From: QHXQ01 sp045807745
Lineage (GTDB): Bacteria; Acidobacteriota; Blastocatellia; Pyrinomonadales; Pyrinomonadaceae
DNA: 64,000 nucleotides
Direction of reading: 5' to 3'
Assembly (NCBI GenBank): GCA_045807745.1
Contig: JBJMGT010000002.1
Location: 170,105 to 234,104, forward strand
Positions within the stretch are counted from its first letter, which is position 1; each line of letters starts with the position of its first letter. Positions 24,789-34,316 of this stretch are shown here, piece by piece. A program made the position numbers and the translations under genes. The notes below the pieces were generated by a model. The model was not told where the DNA came from and ran no database searches. It saw only the letters and a program-made list of their open reading frames with translations.

Positions 24789-25427
24789 ATGGAACTGACT
24801 GTCGGCATCACCGGGGCATCCGGCGCGCTCTACGCGCAGCGCACGCTTGTGCATTTGGCGGCGAGCGGCGTAGTCGAACGCATCAACTTGATCATGTCGG
24901 AGGCGGCCGTCCTTGTCGCGCAGGTCGAGTTGGGCGCTTCCTTGCGCGCGGGCGAGCAGCGCGCAATCAACGAGTGGCTTGGCTTGCCGATCGCATCGAA
25001 ACTCATCCGCCTGCACCGTTTGGACAACATGGCGGCGAAGCCCTCTTCGGGGTCGCACCCGCAGGTCGGCATGGTCATTGTGCCGTGCTCGATGGGCACG
25101 CTTGGCGCGATAGCCAGCGGCGCAGTGACGAATCTGATCCACCGCGCGGCGGACGTGACGTTGAAAGAAGGGCGCAGGCTCATCATCGTGCCGCGCGAGA
25201 CGCCTTACAACGCGATCCATCTGGAGAACATGTTGCGGCTCGCGCACGCGGGCGCGCGCATCCTGCCCGCCAGTCCCGGCTTCTATCATCGCCCGCAGAC
25301 GATCAACGAGTTGGTTGATCATCTCGTCTTCCGCATACTCGATCAGTTCGGCATCCCACACTCGCAGGCCACACAGTGGCGCGGCGACGCATCGATCACT
25401 GAACCGGCCGCCGTCGAGGGAGATTAG
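24789..25427 (+). CDS. ubiX: Flavin prenyltransferase UbiX
   Basis: 212 residues. FMN-binding TVGITGASGALYAQR at the N-terminus, SSGSHPQVGMVIVPCSMGTL in the middle and LIIVPRETPYNAIHLENM near the C-terminus are the UbiX signature. It makes prenylated FMN from FMN and dimethylallyl phosphate for UbiD-type decarboxylases, needed late in quinone synthesis. It is 33 bases after a membrane protein and lies beside a UbiA-type prenyltransferase and mqnE, so it probably serves futalosine-pathway menaquinone synthesis. No UbiD is in the window. Confidence 0.95.
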   Translation: MELTVGITGASGALYAQRTLVHLAASGVVERINLIMSEAAVLVAQVELGASLRAGEQRAINEWLGLPIASKLIRLHRLDNMAAKPSSGSHPQVGMVIVPCSMGTLGAIASGAVTNLIHRAADVTLKEGRRLIIVPRETPYNAIHLENMLRLAHAGARILPASPGFYHRPQTINELVDHLVFRILDQFGIPHSQATQWRGDASITEPAAVEGD

Positions 25428-25512
25428 CCTCACGCAAAGGCGCAAAGACGCAAAGGAAAGGGCGCAATGAAGAGCATTCAACTCATTTGCGTCTTCGCGC
25501 TTTTGCGTGAGG
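25428..25512. repeat. Tandem-repeat hairpin element (CGCAAAG type)
   Basis: Left arm 25428-25455 (CACGCAAAGGCGCAAAGACG..) and right arm 25486-25512 are reverse complements with two mismatches, loop 30 bases. It begins directly after the ubiX stop codon. The hairpin at 34213-34316 uses the same CGCAAAG word. Confidence 0.85.
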
Positions 25513-25674
25513 ATTTCCTTCTGTTCGCAGACTGCAAGGCCCATCAAGCGCGGATAGCAGATTGCAAACCGACGCGCTCGATGAAGCCGCGTCTGCCCGC
25601 CGTTTTGCGCCGGCCCCGCGTTTGCCTTATCGTTATGCGTTCGACCGGCACAGCGCCGCCGAACCAAGTTGCCG

Positions 25675-26571
25675 ATGACGACCAAAGCTGCCAACGCTGG
25701 GCGCGAGATACGCACGACGCTCGAAATGATTAAGATCGAGCACACGCTCTTTGCGCTGCCCTTCGCGCTGCTCGGCGCGGTGCTCGCGGCGCGCGGTGTG
25801 CCGTCTCTGTGGCAACTGCTCTGGATCACTGTGGCGATGGTTGGTGCGCGCTCGACCGCGATGGCCTTCAACCGGCTGGCCGATCAAACGTTCGACGCGG
25901 CCAACCAGCGCACGCGGATGCGCGCACTGCCCGCCGGACTGCTCTCGCGCAAATTCGTCTGGCTCTTCACGGCGATGGCGGCCGCGCTCTTCTTCCTCGC
26001 CGCCGCGATGCTCAACCGGCTGACGCTCTTGCTCGCGCCGGTCGCGCTCGCAAGCGTCTTGCTCTACTCGTACACAAAACGCTTCACGGCGCTCTCGCAC
26101 CTCGTCCTCGGCTGGTGTCTATGCATCGCGCCGACGGGCGCTTGGATCGCCGTGCGCGGCGCACTCGATAGTCCCGTACCGCTGCTGCTCTCGCTCACGG
26201 TGCTGTTGTGGACGGCCGGGTTCGACGTGCTCTACGCCTGTCAGGATTACGATTTCGACCGGCAGGCGGGCTTGCGCTCGATCCCTGTGCGGGTCGGCAT
26301 CCAAAACGCACTGTGGATCGCGCGGCTACTACACGCGGGCGCGTTCAGTGCGCTCGTCGGGTTATACTTGCTGACGCACCTCGGCGCGCTCGCACTCGTC
26401 GGCGTGGTGCTGACCGCCGCCCTGCTCGTCTATCAGCACCGGCTCGTGCGCGCAGACGATCTGAGTCGTTTGAACGCTGCCTTTTTCACGACGAACGCGT
26501 TCGTCAGCGTCTTGCTCTTCGTCACTTTTGGCGGCGCGGTGCTGTGGCAACACTGGCAAGCTCAGATGTGA
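25675..26571 (+). CDS. mqnP: UbiA-family prenyltransferase (probable MqnP)
   Basis: 298 residues from ATG 25675. Multi-helix membrane protein with the two Asp-rich motifs NRLADQTFDAANQRT (near residue 65) and DYDFDRQAG (near 193). UbiA enzymes join a prenyl diphosphate to an aromatic ring. Position 17 bases before mqnE and after ubiX makes the naphthoate prenyltransferase of the futalosine pathway the likely role. An alternative is 4-hydroxybenzoate prenyltransferase UbiA, but no ubiquinone genes are seen. Confidence 0.85.
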   Translation: MTTKAANAGREIRTTLEMIKIEHTLFALPFALLGAVLAARGVPSLWQLLWITVAMVGARSTAMAFNRLADQTFDAANQRTRMRALPAGLLSRKFVWLFTAMAAALFFLAAAMLNRLTLLLAPVALASVLLYSYTKRFTALSHLVLGWCLCIAPTGAWIAVRGALDSPVPLLLSLTVLLWTAGFDVLYACQDYDFDRQAGLRSIPVRVGIQNALWIARLLHAGAFSALVGLYLLTHLGALALVGVVLTAALLVYQHRLVRADDLSRLNAAFFTTNAFVSVLLFVTFGGAVLWQHWQAQM

Positions 26572-26588
26572 GCTTGGAACTTAAACTT

Positions 26589-27698
26589 ATGAATTTTTCC
26601 CACGACCCCAAACTTAACGAACTCGCCGCGAAGGTGGCGGCGGGCGCACGACTCTCGTTCGATGATGGGCTGGCGCTCTATGCGACGGACGATTTGAGCG
26701 CGCTCGGCAAATTGGCTGATACGGTCAGGCGCCGCCTGCACGGGCGGCGCACGTATTACAACGTCAACCGCCATTTCAACTACACGAACGTCTGCTACGC
26801 CGACTGCAAGTTCTGCGGCTTCTATCGCACGCCGCGCCAGCCCGACGCCTACACGCACAGCATTGATGAAGCATTACAGATCGCGGGCGCGGCCGTCGGC
26901 GAAGGCGCAACCGAGTTGCACATCGTCGGCGGCTTGAACACAAAGCTGCCGTTCAGCTACTACACCGATCTCTTGTCGAATCTGAAGCGCGCCTATCCGC
27001 GTCTGCATCTGAAGGCGTTCACGATGGTCGAGTTGGATCACATGGCGCACTTCTACAAGATGGCGGACGACGATGTGATCGCGCAGTTGCAGACCGCCGG
27101 CATGGATTCGTGCCCCGGCGGCGGCGCGGAGATTTTCCGCGAGCCGACGCGCTCTGCCATCTGCGCGCACAAGACGGACGCGGGGCGCTGGCTCGATCTC
27201 GCCGGCAAAGTCCACGCCGCGGGTCTCAAGACCAATGCGACGATGCTCTACGGGCACATCGAGTCCATCGCGGATCGCGTTGACCATCTTGTTAGGCTGC
27301 GCGAGCAGCAGGATAAGACGGGCGGCTTCCAGTGCTTTATCCCACTCGCCTTTTACCCACCGGGCACGAAGCTCGCGCATCTGCCGGGGCCGTCGGGCGT
27401 CGATTCGTTGAAGACAATGGCGGTCGCGCGCCTGCTGCTCGACAACTTCGCGCACATCAAAGCCTACTGGGTCATGCTCGGCAAACGACTCGCGCAGGTT
27501 GCCCTGCACTACGGCGCAAACGACGTGGACGGTACGATCACCGAAGGCGGCGAACTGACCGCAAGCTACTCGGTCGAATCGAACAATGAAGTCCGCATGA
27601 GCAAAGACGAGATCGCCGCGCTCATCCGCGACGCTGGCTTCGACCCCGTCGAGCGCGACACGCTCTATCATCCGATTGAGCAGAAATCAGCGGCATAG
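26589..27698 (+). CDS. mqnE: Aminodeoxyfutalosine synthase
   Basis: 369 residues from ATG 26589; a longer frame to 26208 overlaps the prenyltransferase out of frame and is rejected. The radical-SAM motif CYADCKFCGFYR (CxxxCxxC) sits near residue 73, followed by the conserved ELHIVGGLNTKLPFSYY and GMDSCPGGGAEIF. It condenses 3-enolpyruvyl-benzoate with SAM to aminodeoxyfutalosine, using a 4Fe-4S cluster. Together with mqnD at 29036 it shows menaquinone is made by the futalosine route. Confidence 0.95.
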   Translation: MNFSHDPKLNELAAKVAAGARLSFDDGLALYATDDLSALGKLADTVRRRLHGRRTYYNVNRHFNYTNVCYADCKFCGFYRTPRQPDAYTHSIDEALQIAGAAVGEGATELHIVGGLNTKLPFSYYTDLLSNLKRAYPRLHLKAFTMVELDHMAHFYKMADDDVIAQLQTAGMDSCPGGGAEIFREPTRSAICAHKTDAGRWLDLAGKVHAAGLKTNATMLYGHIESIADRVDHLVRLREQQDKTGGFQCFIPLAFYPPGTKLAHLPGPSGVDSLKTMAVARLLLDNFAHIKAYWVMLGKRLAQVALHYGANDVDGTITEGGELTASYSVESNNEVRMSKDEIAALIRDAGFDPVERDTLYHPIEQKSAA

Positions 27699-27722
27699 TC
27701 TTGATAACAGCATGTTTCTGTC

Positions 27723-28199
27723 ATGAGTCCAATTAAGCATCTCACACGCATTGCCCTCTGTTCCTTACTATTGCTCTGTCTCTGCCCGGTGATTTTATGT
27801 CAGACGCGGCGGTTTAAGGGGAATCAGGAGGTCAAGCCATACACGCACAACCTTCCTGTTGTTGATAAGGTTGAACTGTTAGAGCTGAAACTGCGGGGCG
27901 ACCTGTGGGATGGGGAGAGTCAAGCGAGTAAGATTGTCGAGGGAAACGAAGCGCAGAAAATAGCTTCTTTATGGCGAACACAGACCTACAATTCATATTC
28001 AGCCATTTGCCATAATCCGGCCTATGCCATCAAGTTTTATTCGCAAGGGCAGCTACGAGTCTTCGCTACTTTATGCTGGGACTGCGATAACATCCGTTTC
28101 ATCACCCCAAAACTCGAAAAGACACAAGGCTTCGATGGCGGAGGCCAAAAGGGACAACACTTGTTGCAGCTTTTCCGCACCGCTTTTCCTAAACGGTAG
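27723..28199 (+). CDS. Exported hypothetical protein
   Basis: 158 residues. A signal peptide (ALCSLLLLCLCPVILCQ) leads to a soluble domain with a repeated Cys pair (SAICHNP and TLCWDCDNIRF). No known family. Composition is more AT-rich than its neighbours, and it interrupts the menaquinone gene set, so it may be acquired. It is read from the ATG 25 bases after mqnE. Confidence 0.6.
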   Translation: MSPIKHLTRIALCSLLLLCLCPVILCQTRRFKGNQEVKPYTHNLPVVDKVELLELKLRGDLWDGESQASKIVEGNEAQKIASLWRTQTYNSYSAICHNPAYAIKFYSQGQLRVFATLCWDCDNIRFITPKLEKTQGFDGGGQKGQHLLQLFRTAFPKR

Positions 28200-28211
28200 C
28201 AATTTTCTCTA

Positions 28212-28997
28212 ATGCAAATGAGCAATGACACGACAGGCAAGGTTAATACGGTTAGCAGGTTCGACAGCCGTGTCCAGAATTACATTGCTTATCGCCCAAA
28301 GTATCCGGCGGCCGTCGCCGAATTTCTTAAGGACGAATTAAAGCTCAGCGCCGCATCGGTCGTGGCTGATGTCGGGTCGGGCACAGGGATTCTGTCGGAG
28401 TTACTGTTGCAGACAGGCTGCACGGTCTTCGGCGTCGAGCCGAACGCGGCGATGCGTGTGGCGGCCGAAGAACTGCTGCAAGCCTATCCGAACTTCAAGA
28501 GCATGACTGGCACGGCCGAAGCGACGACGCTCGCCGATGCAAGCGTGGATTTCGTCACGGCGGGTCAAGCGTTCCACTGGTTCGACGCTGATGGCGCGCG
28601 GCGCGAGTTCAAACGCATCTTGAAAGACGGCGGCCCGGTCGTGCTCGTCTGGAATATGCGCCGCACCGACTCGACGCCGTTTCTGCGCGAGTATGAACAA
28701 CTGCTGCGCGAGTTCGGCACGGACTACGCGCAGGTCAACTGTGAACAGTTGCCCGAAGAGCGGATCGCAAGTTTCTTCGGCGGCGACTACGCACTGCGCA
28801 GCTTCGACAATTTTCAGGTCTTCGATTATGCGGGCGTGCGCGGGCGGCTGCTGTCGTCCTCTTATGTGCCGCTCGCCGGGCAACCGGCACACGAACCGAT
28901 GCTCGCGGCGCTCCGGCATCTGTTCGATTCGCACCAACGCGAGGGCCGGGTTACAATCGAATACGATACGAAACTCTATTACGGCCGGCTCGACTAG
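28212..28997 (+). CDS. Class I SAM-dependent methyltransferase
   Basis: 261 residues. Motif I is VVADVGSGTGILSELL, with the acidic residue of motif II in VFGVEPN and a later TAGQAFHWFD, as in UbiE/methyltransferase-11-type enzymes. The N-terminal YRPKYPAAVAEFL block is common in this group. Substrate unknown; being beside mqnD and mqnE it could methylate a quinone precursor, but this is speculation. Start at 28212 or 28218. Confidence 0.82.
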   Translation: MQMSNDTTGKVNTVSRFDSRVQNYIAYRPKYPAAVAEFLKDELKLSAASVVADVGSGTGILSELLLQTGCTVFGVEPNAAMRVAAEELLQAYPNFKSMTGTAEATTLADASVDFVTAGQAFHWFDADGARREFKRILKDGGPVVLVWNMRRTDSTPFLREYEQLLREFGTDYAQVNCEQLPEERIASFFGGDYALRSFDNFQVFDYAGVRGRLLSSSYVPLAGQPAHEPMLAALRHLFDSHQREGRVTIEYDTKLYYGRLD

Positions 28998-29035
28998 CGC
29001 GCATTAACGCGCCGTCCGGCGTTGCGCATTCTTTT

Positions 29036-29884
29036 ATGACCACTGCCACCGATAACCGCACCATCACCGTCGCACACTCGCCCGATTCGGACGACGCCTT
29101 CATGTTCTATGGTCTCGCCACGCACAAGCTCGACACCGGGAACTTGCGTTTCGAGCACGTGCTCGAAGACATACAGACGTTGAACGAGAAGGCTATGCGC
29201 GGCGTCTACGACGTGACTGCGATCAGCTTCCACGCCTACGCTTACATCGCCGACAAGTATGCGCTCCTGCCGCACGGGGCAAGCATCGGCGACAACTATG
29301 GCCCCATCGTCGTCGCGCACGAGCAGGTCAAAGCGGAAGATTTAGCGCAGCTCAAAGTCGCCGTGCCCGGCACGTTGACGAGCGCCTTTCTGGCGCTCCG
29401 TATCTTCAACCCGGATTTTGAGTACGAGGTCGTGCCCTTTGATCAGATCATCAATCACGTGCAAGAAGGGCGCGCCGACGCAGGGCTATTGATTCACGAG
29501 GGGCAGCTTTTCTATCAGGAGTTGGGGCTGCACAAAGTCTTAGACCTCGGCGAGTGGTGGCACGAGCGGACGGGGTTGCCGCTGCCAATGGGCGGCAACG
29601 TCATCCGCCGCGATCTAGGCCCCGAACTGATGCAAGAGGTCTCGCGCTACCTGCACGAGTCGATCCGCTATTCGCTCGACCACCGCGCGGACGCGCTTGA
29701 ATATGCCATGCAGTTTGCCCGCGACATGGAGCCGGAATTGGCCGACCGTTTCGTCGGGATGTGGGTCAACGAACTAACGCTCGACTATACGGCGCGCGGG
29801 CGCACCGCCGTCCAACGCCTTCTAGACGAAGGCGCAGAGCGCGGCATCATCCCGCACCGCGTCGAAGTTGAATTCGTCGGCTAG
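29036..29884 (+). CDS. mqnD: 1,4-dihydroxy-6-naphthoate synthase
   Basis: 282 residues. The AHSPDSDDAFMFYGL start, then ISFHAYAYIADKYALLPHG, and GDNYGPIVVA are typical of MqnD, a periplasmic-binding-protein-like enzyme of the futalosine pathway that turns cyclic de-hypoxanthine futalosine into dihydroxynaphthoate. Length matches the family. It is 38 bases after the methyltransferase on the same strand. Confidence 0.95.
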   Translation: MTTATDNRTITVAHSPDSDDAFMFYGLATHKLDTGNLRFEHVLEDIQTLNEKAMRGVYDVTAISFHAYAYIADKYALLPHGASIGDNYGPIVVAHEQVKAEDLAQLKVAVPGTLTSAFLALRIFNPDFEYEVVPFDQIINHVQEGRADAGLLIHEGQLFYQELGLHKVLDLGEWWHERTGLPLPMGGNVIRRDLGPELMQEVSRYLHESIRYSLDHRADALEYAMQFARDMEPELADRFVGMWVNELTLDYTARGRTAVQRLLDEGAERGIIPHRVEVEFVG

Positions 29885-29996
29885 CAATTCAACGCTGGCA
29901 ACATCTCGCCTTTGCCCGGCATCTTAAGCTTTCGCACGCAGGGTCGCTCGGCGCGGGTGAGCGCTGGCTCGGCACACACTTCCACGAAAAAAGCTT

Positions 29997-30857
29997 ATGA
30001 GACGTTATCTGAGACTAACGTTGGCGGCCGCCACAGCGGCCCTTGTCCTCGCCATCGGCGCGCGGGCGCAGCAGCCGGAGTCGAACGTGCGCCCCGTGCC
30101 GCTCCCGCCGGCGGAGGTCGCGCGCATCGTGCAGGCCATGACGGCGAAGGAGACGCAGTTCCGACAGGCGCTCAACCAGTACGGCTTCAAGCGCGACGCC
30201 GTCGTGCAGTCCATCGGTATGGGCGGACAGATCACGGGCGAGTATCATCGCGTCTCGCGCTTCGCCTTCGACGACAGCGGCCGCCGCTTCGAGAAGATTC
30301 TCTCCTTCCCGCTCCCGACCATGCAGGAGGTCTCGATTTCGGCAGAAGACCTCGAAGACCTCAGCGGCGTGCAGACCTTCGCGCTCGAAGCGGACAAGCT
30401 CACGCAGTACAACTTCAACTATCTCGGCAAAGAGAAGATCGACGACCTAGACCTCTACGTCTTCGACGTTGCGCCGAAGATAATGCCCGACCCGAAGAAA
30501 ACCAAGGAACGTTTCTTTCAGGGGCGTATCTGGGTGGACGATCAGGATTTGCAGATCGTTAAGGTTAAGGGTAAGGGCGTGCCGGAGACGAAGGACAGCA
30601 AGTACCCGACCTTTGAGACCTACCGCGAGCAAATCGACGGCAAGTACTGGTTTCCGACCTACACTTGGGGCGACGAGCAACTGGTCTTCAACAGTGGCGC
30701 GGTCGTGCACGTGCGCATGCGCGTCACCTTCACAGACTACGAGCACTACAGAGCCAAAGTCAGGATCGTCGAAGAGGGTGCGCCGGGCGACACGTCCGAG
30801 CCAAAGCCCACGCCGATGCCGACACCCACTCCGGCGAAGAAGAAACCACCTCAATAA
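29997..30857 (+). CDS. Exported protein, LolA-like fold suspected
   Basis: 286 residues. The signal peptide ends in AIGARAQ. The body is beta-rich, with regular strands such as VQTFALEADKLTQYNFNYLG, DLDLYVFDVAPK, FFQGRIWVDDQDLQIVKVKG and TFETYREQIDGKYWFPTYTW, which resemble the lipoprotein-sorting LolA/LppX-like fold seen in other Acidobacteriota exported proteins. The C-terminus is Pro-rich (PKPTPMPTPTPAKKKPPQ). Function not known. Confidence 0.65.
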   Translation: MRRYLRLTLAAATAALVLAIGARAQQPESNVRPVPLPPAEVARIVQAMTAKETQFRQALNQYGFKRDAVVQSIGMGGQITGEYHRVSRFAFDDSGRRFEKILSFPLPTMQEVSISAEDLEDLSGVQTFALEADKLTQYNFNYLGKEKIDDLDLYVFDVAPKIMPDPKKTKERFFQGRIWVDDQDLQIVKVKGKGVPETKDSKYPTFETYREQIDGKYWFPTYTWGDEQLVFNSGAVVHVRMRVTFTDYEHYRAKVRIVEEGAPGDTSEPKPTPMPTPTPAKKKPPQ

Positions 30858-30862
30858 AGGAA

Positions 30863-30942
30863 TGCGGAGCGGCGGATTTCGGATTGCGGATTAACAGAGC
30901 GTTGTCTCTCTAATCCGCAATCCGCAATCCGCCGCTCCGCAA
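30863..30942. repeat. Tandem-repeat hairpin element (GGATTGC type)
   Basis: Left arm 30863-30893 and right arm 30911-30941 are reverse complements with one mismatch; loop is 17 bases. The unit is GGATTGC/GGATTTC. The element fills the gap between convergent 3' ends of the exported protein and plsC. Confidence 0.85.
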
Positions 30943-30948
30943 TCTTAT

Positions 30949-31731
30949 TTACCGTGCCAACTCTGCTGCCACGCGCGCGCGCACCTCTTCGGCGAGGCGT
31001 TTGATCTCTTCGTCGGTCAGACCGGCGGTCGGGATGGGCGCGAGCACGACCATCTCGATCACGCCCGGCCGGGCGACGCCCGTGCCCTTGCCCATTAACT
31101 TGTCTGTGTATTTCATCGCCACCGGCACGACGGGCACGCCCGCGTCGCGCGCCATGTAGAACGCGCCCTTCTTGAACGGCAACAGTTGACCGGGGCGCGC
31201 GCGCGTCCCTTCGGCGAAGACACCGAACGAGACGCCGCCGCGTATGCGCTCGGTCGCGGCGCGCACCGTCTCCAACGCGCGTGTGCGGTTCGAGCGATCA
31301 ATCGCCATGATGTTCACGTAGCCCATGCCGTAGCCGAGGATCGGCACTTTCAGCAACTCTTTCTTCGCCAACACACCAATGCGCCGGCCCAAGTAGTAGA
31401 AGAGCGTCGCGGTGTCTAGGTACGAGCGATGATTCGCGGCGAAGATGTAGGTCTGTTGCGGGTCGAGTTGCTCCAAGCCGCGCACGCGTACCTGCGCGCC
31501 GCTCAAACGCAGCCACATGCGCGCCCCCCACTGCGCCCAAGGGTAGACCACCTGCGCCCGCCGCCCCGTCAGCCACGCGACGAACAACACCGGCGGCGCA
31601 ATGATGAGCAGCAAGAGCGCGGCGGCCGCAAGCGACCAGTAGTAACGCAGTCGCCCCGCGAGCGTGGGCCTCGTGTCTGTGCTAGACTCTGCGCCCGTAG
31701 CGCGTTCCCGTTCTAATCCTTCGTCAACCAC
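30949..31731 (-). CDS. plsC: 1-acyl-sn-glycerol-3-phosphate acyltransferase
   Basis: 260 residues if begun at GTG 31731. The frame stays open to a TTG at 31800, which would overlap the divergent peptidase gene by 48 bases. Acyltransferase motif NHRSYLD (HX4D), GVSFGVFAEGTRARPGQL and a later MAR.. segment match PlsC, with an N-terminal membrane helix (SLAAAALLLLIIAPPVLFVA). It acylates lysophosphatidic acid to phosphatidic acid at the inner membrane. Confidence 0.88.
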   Translation of the reverse strand: MVDEGLERERATGAESSTDTRPTLAGRLRYYWSLAAAALLLLIIAPPVLFVAWLTGRRAQVVYPWAQWGARMWLRLSGAQVRVRGLEQLDPQQTYIFAANHRSYLDTATLFYYLGRRIGVLAKKELLKVPILGYGMGYVNIMAIDRSNRTRALETVRAATERIRGGVSFGVFAEGTRARPGQLLPFKKGAFYMARDAGVPVVPVAMKYTDKLMGKGTGVARPGVIEMVVLAPIPTAGLTDEEIKRLAEEVRARVAAELAR

Positions 31732-31752
31732 TTTTGGTGAAAGAGATTCGGC

Positions 31753-34200
31753 ATGTCTCGTCAACTGTTCAGGCTTGCGCCCCTGTTCATGGCCCTGCAA
31801 CTTTGCGTGCTCTCATCAGCGGCGCAAGCGCAACGGCGACGCACAACGCCGACGCCGGTCGGGCCGCCCGCGCCGCAACTCCTGCTCGGCTTCGCGCCCG
31901 GCGATGATCGCACCATCGCCGATTGGACGCAGATCAGAAACTACTTTGCGCAGCTTGATCAGGCGAGCGACCGCGTGCACGTCGAGACCATCGGGCAGTC
32001 AACCTTGGGTCGCCCGCTCGTCGTCGCCTATATCAGCGCGCCAGAGAATATACGCAATCTGGCGAAGTACCAAGAGATGCAAAGGCGGCTGGCCGATCCG
32101 CGGCTGGTGCATGATACGGCGGAGCGCGAGCGCTTGATCCACGAGGGCCGGGCAGTGGTCGCCATCTCGTGCTCGATCCACTCGACCGAGATCGTCGCCT
32201 CGCAGATGTCGATGCAGTTGGCTTACGAACTGGCCTCCGCGCAGGACGAAGAGACGCGCGCGATCTTGCAGAACGTGATCCTGTTGCTTATCCCTTCGCC
32301 CAACCCCGACGGCGTTGACATCGTCGCCAACTGGTATCGCAAGACGCTCAACACGCCTTACGAGGGCACAGACCCGCCGGAGCTTTATCACCACTACGCC
32401 GGGCACGACGACAACCGCGACTGGTTCATGCTCAACCTCGTCGAGACGCAGGCTGTCACGCGCCTGTTGTGGCAGCAGTGGTTTCCGCAAGTGGTCTACG
32501 ACGTGCATCAGCAAGGGCAGACCAGCTCGCGCTTTTTCGTCCCGCCCTTCTTCGATCCGCCGAACCCGAATATCGCGCCGCTCCTCCTGCGCGAAGTCGG
32601 TCTTATTGGTCACAAGATCGCGGCCGACGAAGAGGCGGCCGGCATGCAGGGCGTCATCACCAACGCGCTCTACGACACTTGGTGGCACGGCGGTTTTCGC
32701 ACCGCGCCGTACTTTCACAACTCGGTCGGCATCCTGACCGAAGCCGCGAGCGCGCGGCTGATGACGCCCGCCACGGTGACGCGCGAGCAGTTGGAGCGTA
32801 GCTCGACGCGCGGCATGGATTCGGCGTTGCCGAAGTTCCCGACGACCAACTTTCCAGACCCTTGGCCCGGCGGCAAGTGGCGACCACGCGACATCATGAA
32901 GCTTGAGTTGATCGCCGCGCGCGGCATCCTCTCAATGGCCGCAAACTATCGCGAACGCTACCTGCGCAACTTCTACGGCTTGGGACGCACAGCCATTGAT
33001 TCCGAGGCCGGCTCATTTGCCTACCTGCTCGAAGCCGGACAGGGCAAGGACGAGAACATGGCGAAGCTGATCGGCGCGCTGGTGACGCAGGGCGTCGAAG
33101 TGCAGCGCATGGACAAGGAGTTGCACGTCCGCGAAGTAGATTTAAGCCGGCCCGAAGGGCGTCTGCCGGAGGCGCGTGAAGCGCCGGCCGGCAGCTATCT
33201 CGTCTTCCTGTCACAGCCCTATGCCTCGAATGTGCGCACGCTGTTTGAACGGCAAGTATATCCCACGCGCCTCACGGCCAACGGCGAAGCCGAGCGCCCC
33301 TATGATGTGGCCGGCTGGACGCTGCCGATGCAGATGGGCATCGAAGCGAAATGGGTGCGCTTGGACGAACCCGCCGCGCAGCGTCGTTTGACGCTCATCA
33401 AGGATGAAACAGACGTGCGGCGCGATCTGAGTCTGCCCCTCAAACAAGGTAAAGGCTCGCCGGTAGCGAACCCGCTCACACGCCCCGTCAAGCTTGCGCT
33501 CTACAAGAGTTGGACGGCTTCGATGGACGAAGGCTGGACGCGCTACGTGTTCGACACGTTCAACGTGCCGTATCAGTCTCTGCTCGATAAGGAGGTGCGC
33601 GCCGGGAATTTGCGCACGAAGTACGACGTGATCGTGTTGCCGTCGATGCGGCTGCGCGAGATCGTCGAGGGCAACGCGAAGGAGCGTTACCCGGAAGAGT
33701 ACACGGGCGGCATAGGCGATGCGGGCGTCGAGAGCTTGCGCCGCTTTGTCGAAGCGGGCGGCACGCTCGTCTGTTTCGACGCGGCGACCGAGTTGGCCAT
33801 CAAGCGCTTCAACCTGCCGCTCAAGAACGTGCTCGAAGGCGTCAAGTCATCCGAGTTCTACTGCCCCGGCTCGATCCTGCGTTTGATGGTGGACACGAGT
33901 GCGCCCCTCGCGCACGGCTTCGGGCACGACGTGGATGCCTATTTCATCAACAGCGCGGCGTTCGACGTGAAGGACGACGACAACAAACGCGTGCGTATCG
34001 TCGCGCGCTACGCGGACAAGGACGTGCTGCGTTCCGGCTGGCTGCTCGGTGAGAAGTATGTTGCGGGCAAGGTCGCGCTCGCCGAGGTCACGCTAGGGCA
34101 AGGTCACGTCGTCCTCTTCGGCTTCCGCCCACAGCATCGCGGTCAGACGTGGGGCACGTTCCCGTTCATCTGGAACGCCATCATGCGCGGGCCAGCGTGA
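31753..34200 (+). CDS. Secreted M14-family zinc carboxypeptidase
   Basis: 815 residues with a Sec signal peptide (VLSSAAQA). Zinc ligands are in SIHSTE (HxxE, about residue 142) and a later His, as in DVHQQGQ. The Arg/Asn substrate-binding block is GHDDNRDWFMLN. The C-terminal third contains a glutamine-amidotransferase-like segment (FDAATELAIKRF, DVLRSGWLLGE) as often found in these large acidobacterial M14 proteins. It removes residues from peptides outside the membrane. AAGAGA precedes the ATG. It is divergent from plsC. Confidence 0.85.
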   Translation: MSRQLFRLAPLFMALQLCVLSSAAQAQRRRTTPTPVGPPAPQLLLGFAPGDDRTIADWTQIRNYFAQLDQASDRVHVETIGQSTLGRPLVVAYISAPENIRNLAKYQEMQRRLADPRLVHDTAERERLIHEGRAVVAISCSIHSTEIVASQMSMQLAYELASAQDEETRAILQNVILLLIPSPNPDGVDIVANWYRKTLNTPYEGTDPPELYHHYAGHDDNRDWFMLNLVETQAVTRLLWQQWFPQVVYDVHQQGQTSSRFFVPPFFDPPNPNIAPLLLREVGLIGHKIAADEEAAGMQGVITNALYDTWWHGGFRTAPYFHNSVGILTEAASARLMTPATVTREQLERSSTRGMDSALPKFPTTNFPDPWPGGKWRPRDIMKLELIAARGILSMAANYRERYLRNFYGLGRTAIDSEAGSFAYLLEAGQGKDENMAKLIGALVTQGVEVQRMDKELHVREVDLSRPEGRLPEAREAPAGSYLVFLSQPYASNVRTLFERQVYPTRLTANGEAERPYDVAGWTLPMQMGIEAKWVRLDEPAAQRRLTLIKDETDVRRDLSLPLKQGKGSPVANPLTRPVKLALYKSWTASMDEGWTRYVFDTFNVPYQSLLDKEVRAGNLRTKYDVIVLPSMRLREIVEGNAKERYPEEYTGGIGDAGVESLRRFVEAGGTLVCFDAATELAIKRFNLPLKNVLEGVKSSEFYCPGSILRLMVDTSAPLAHGFGHDVDAYFINSAAFDVKDDDNKRVRIVARYADKDVLRSGWLLGEKYVAGKVALAEVTLGQGHVVLFGFRPQHRGQTWGTFPFIWNAIMRGPA

Positions 34201-34212
34201 GTGGCAAGCGCC

Positions 34213-34316
34213 CTTTGCGTCCTTATCTTTGCGCCTCCAGCGTCTTTGCGTGAGCATTTCTTTGGTGTGCATTAATCTCACGCAAAGGCGCTGGAGGCGC
34301 AAAGAGGATGCAAAGG
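34213..34316. repeat. Tandem-repeat hairpin element (CTTTGCG / CGCAAAG type)
   Basis: Left arm 34213-34254 and right arm 34277-34316 are imperfect reverse complements of about 40 bases, with a spacer of 22 bases. It lies between the M14 peptidase stop and the VWFA gene start, in a 264-base gap with nothing else recognisable. Word shared with the element at 25428. Confidence 0.8.

Noticed and set aside
26208..26588. N-terminal extension of MqnE
   Set aside because: It overlaps the prenyltransferase gene in another frame and lacks family similarity; ATG 26589 fits.
31732..31800. TTG start of PlsC at 31800
   Set aside because: It would overlap the divergent peptidase start by 48 bases; GTG 31731 avoids this, though the evidence is modest.
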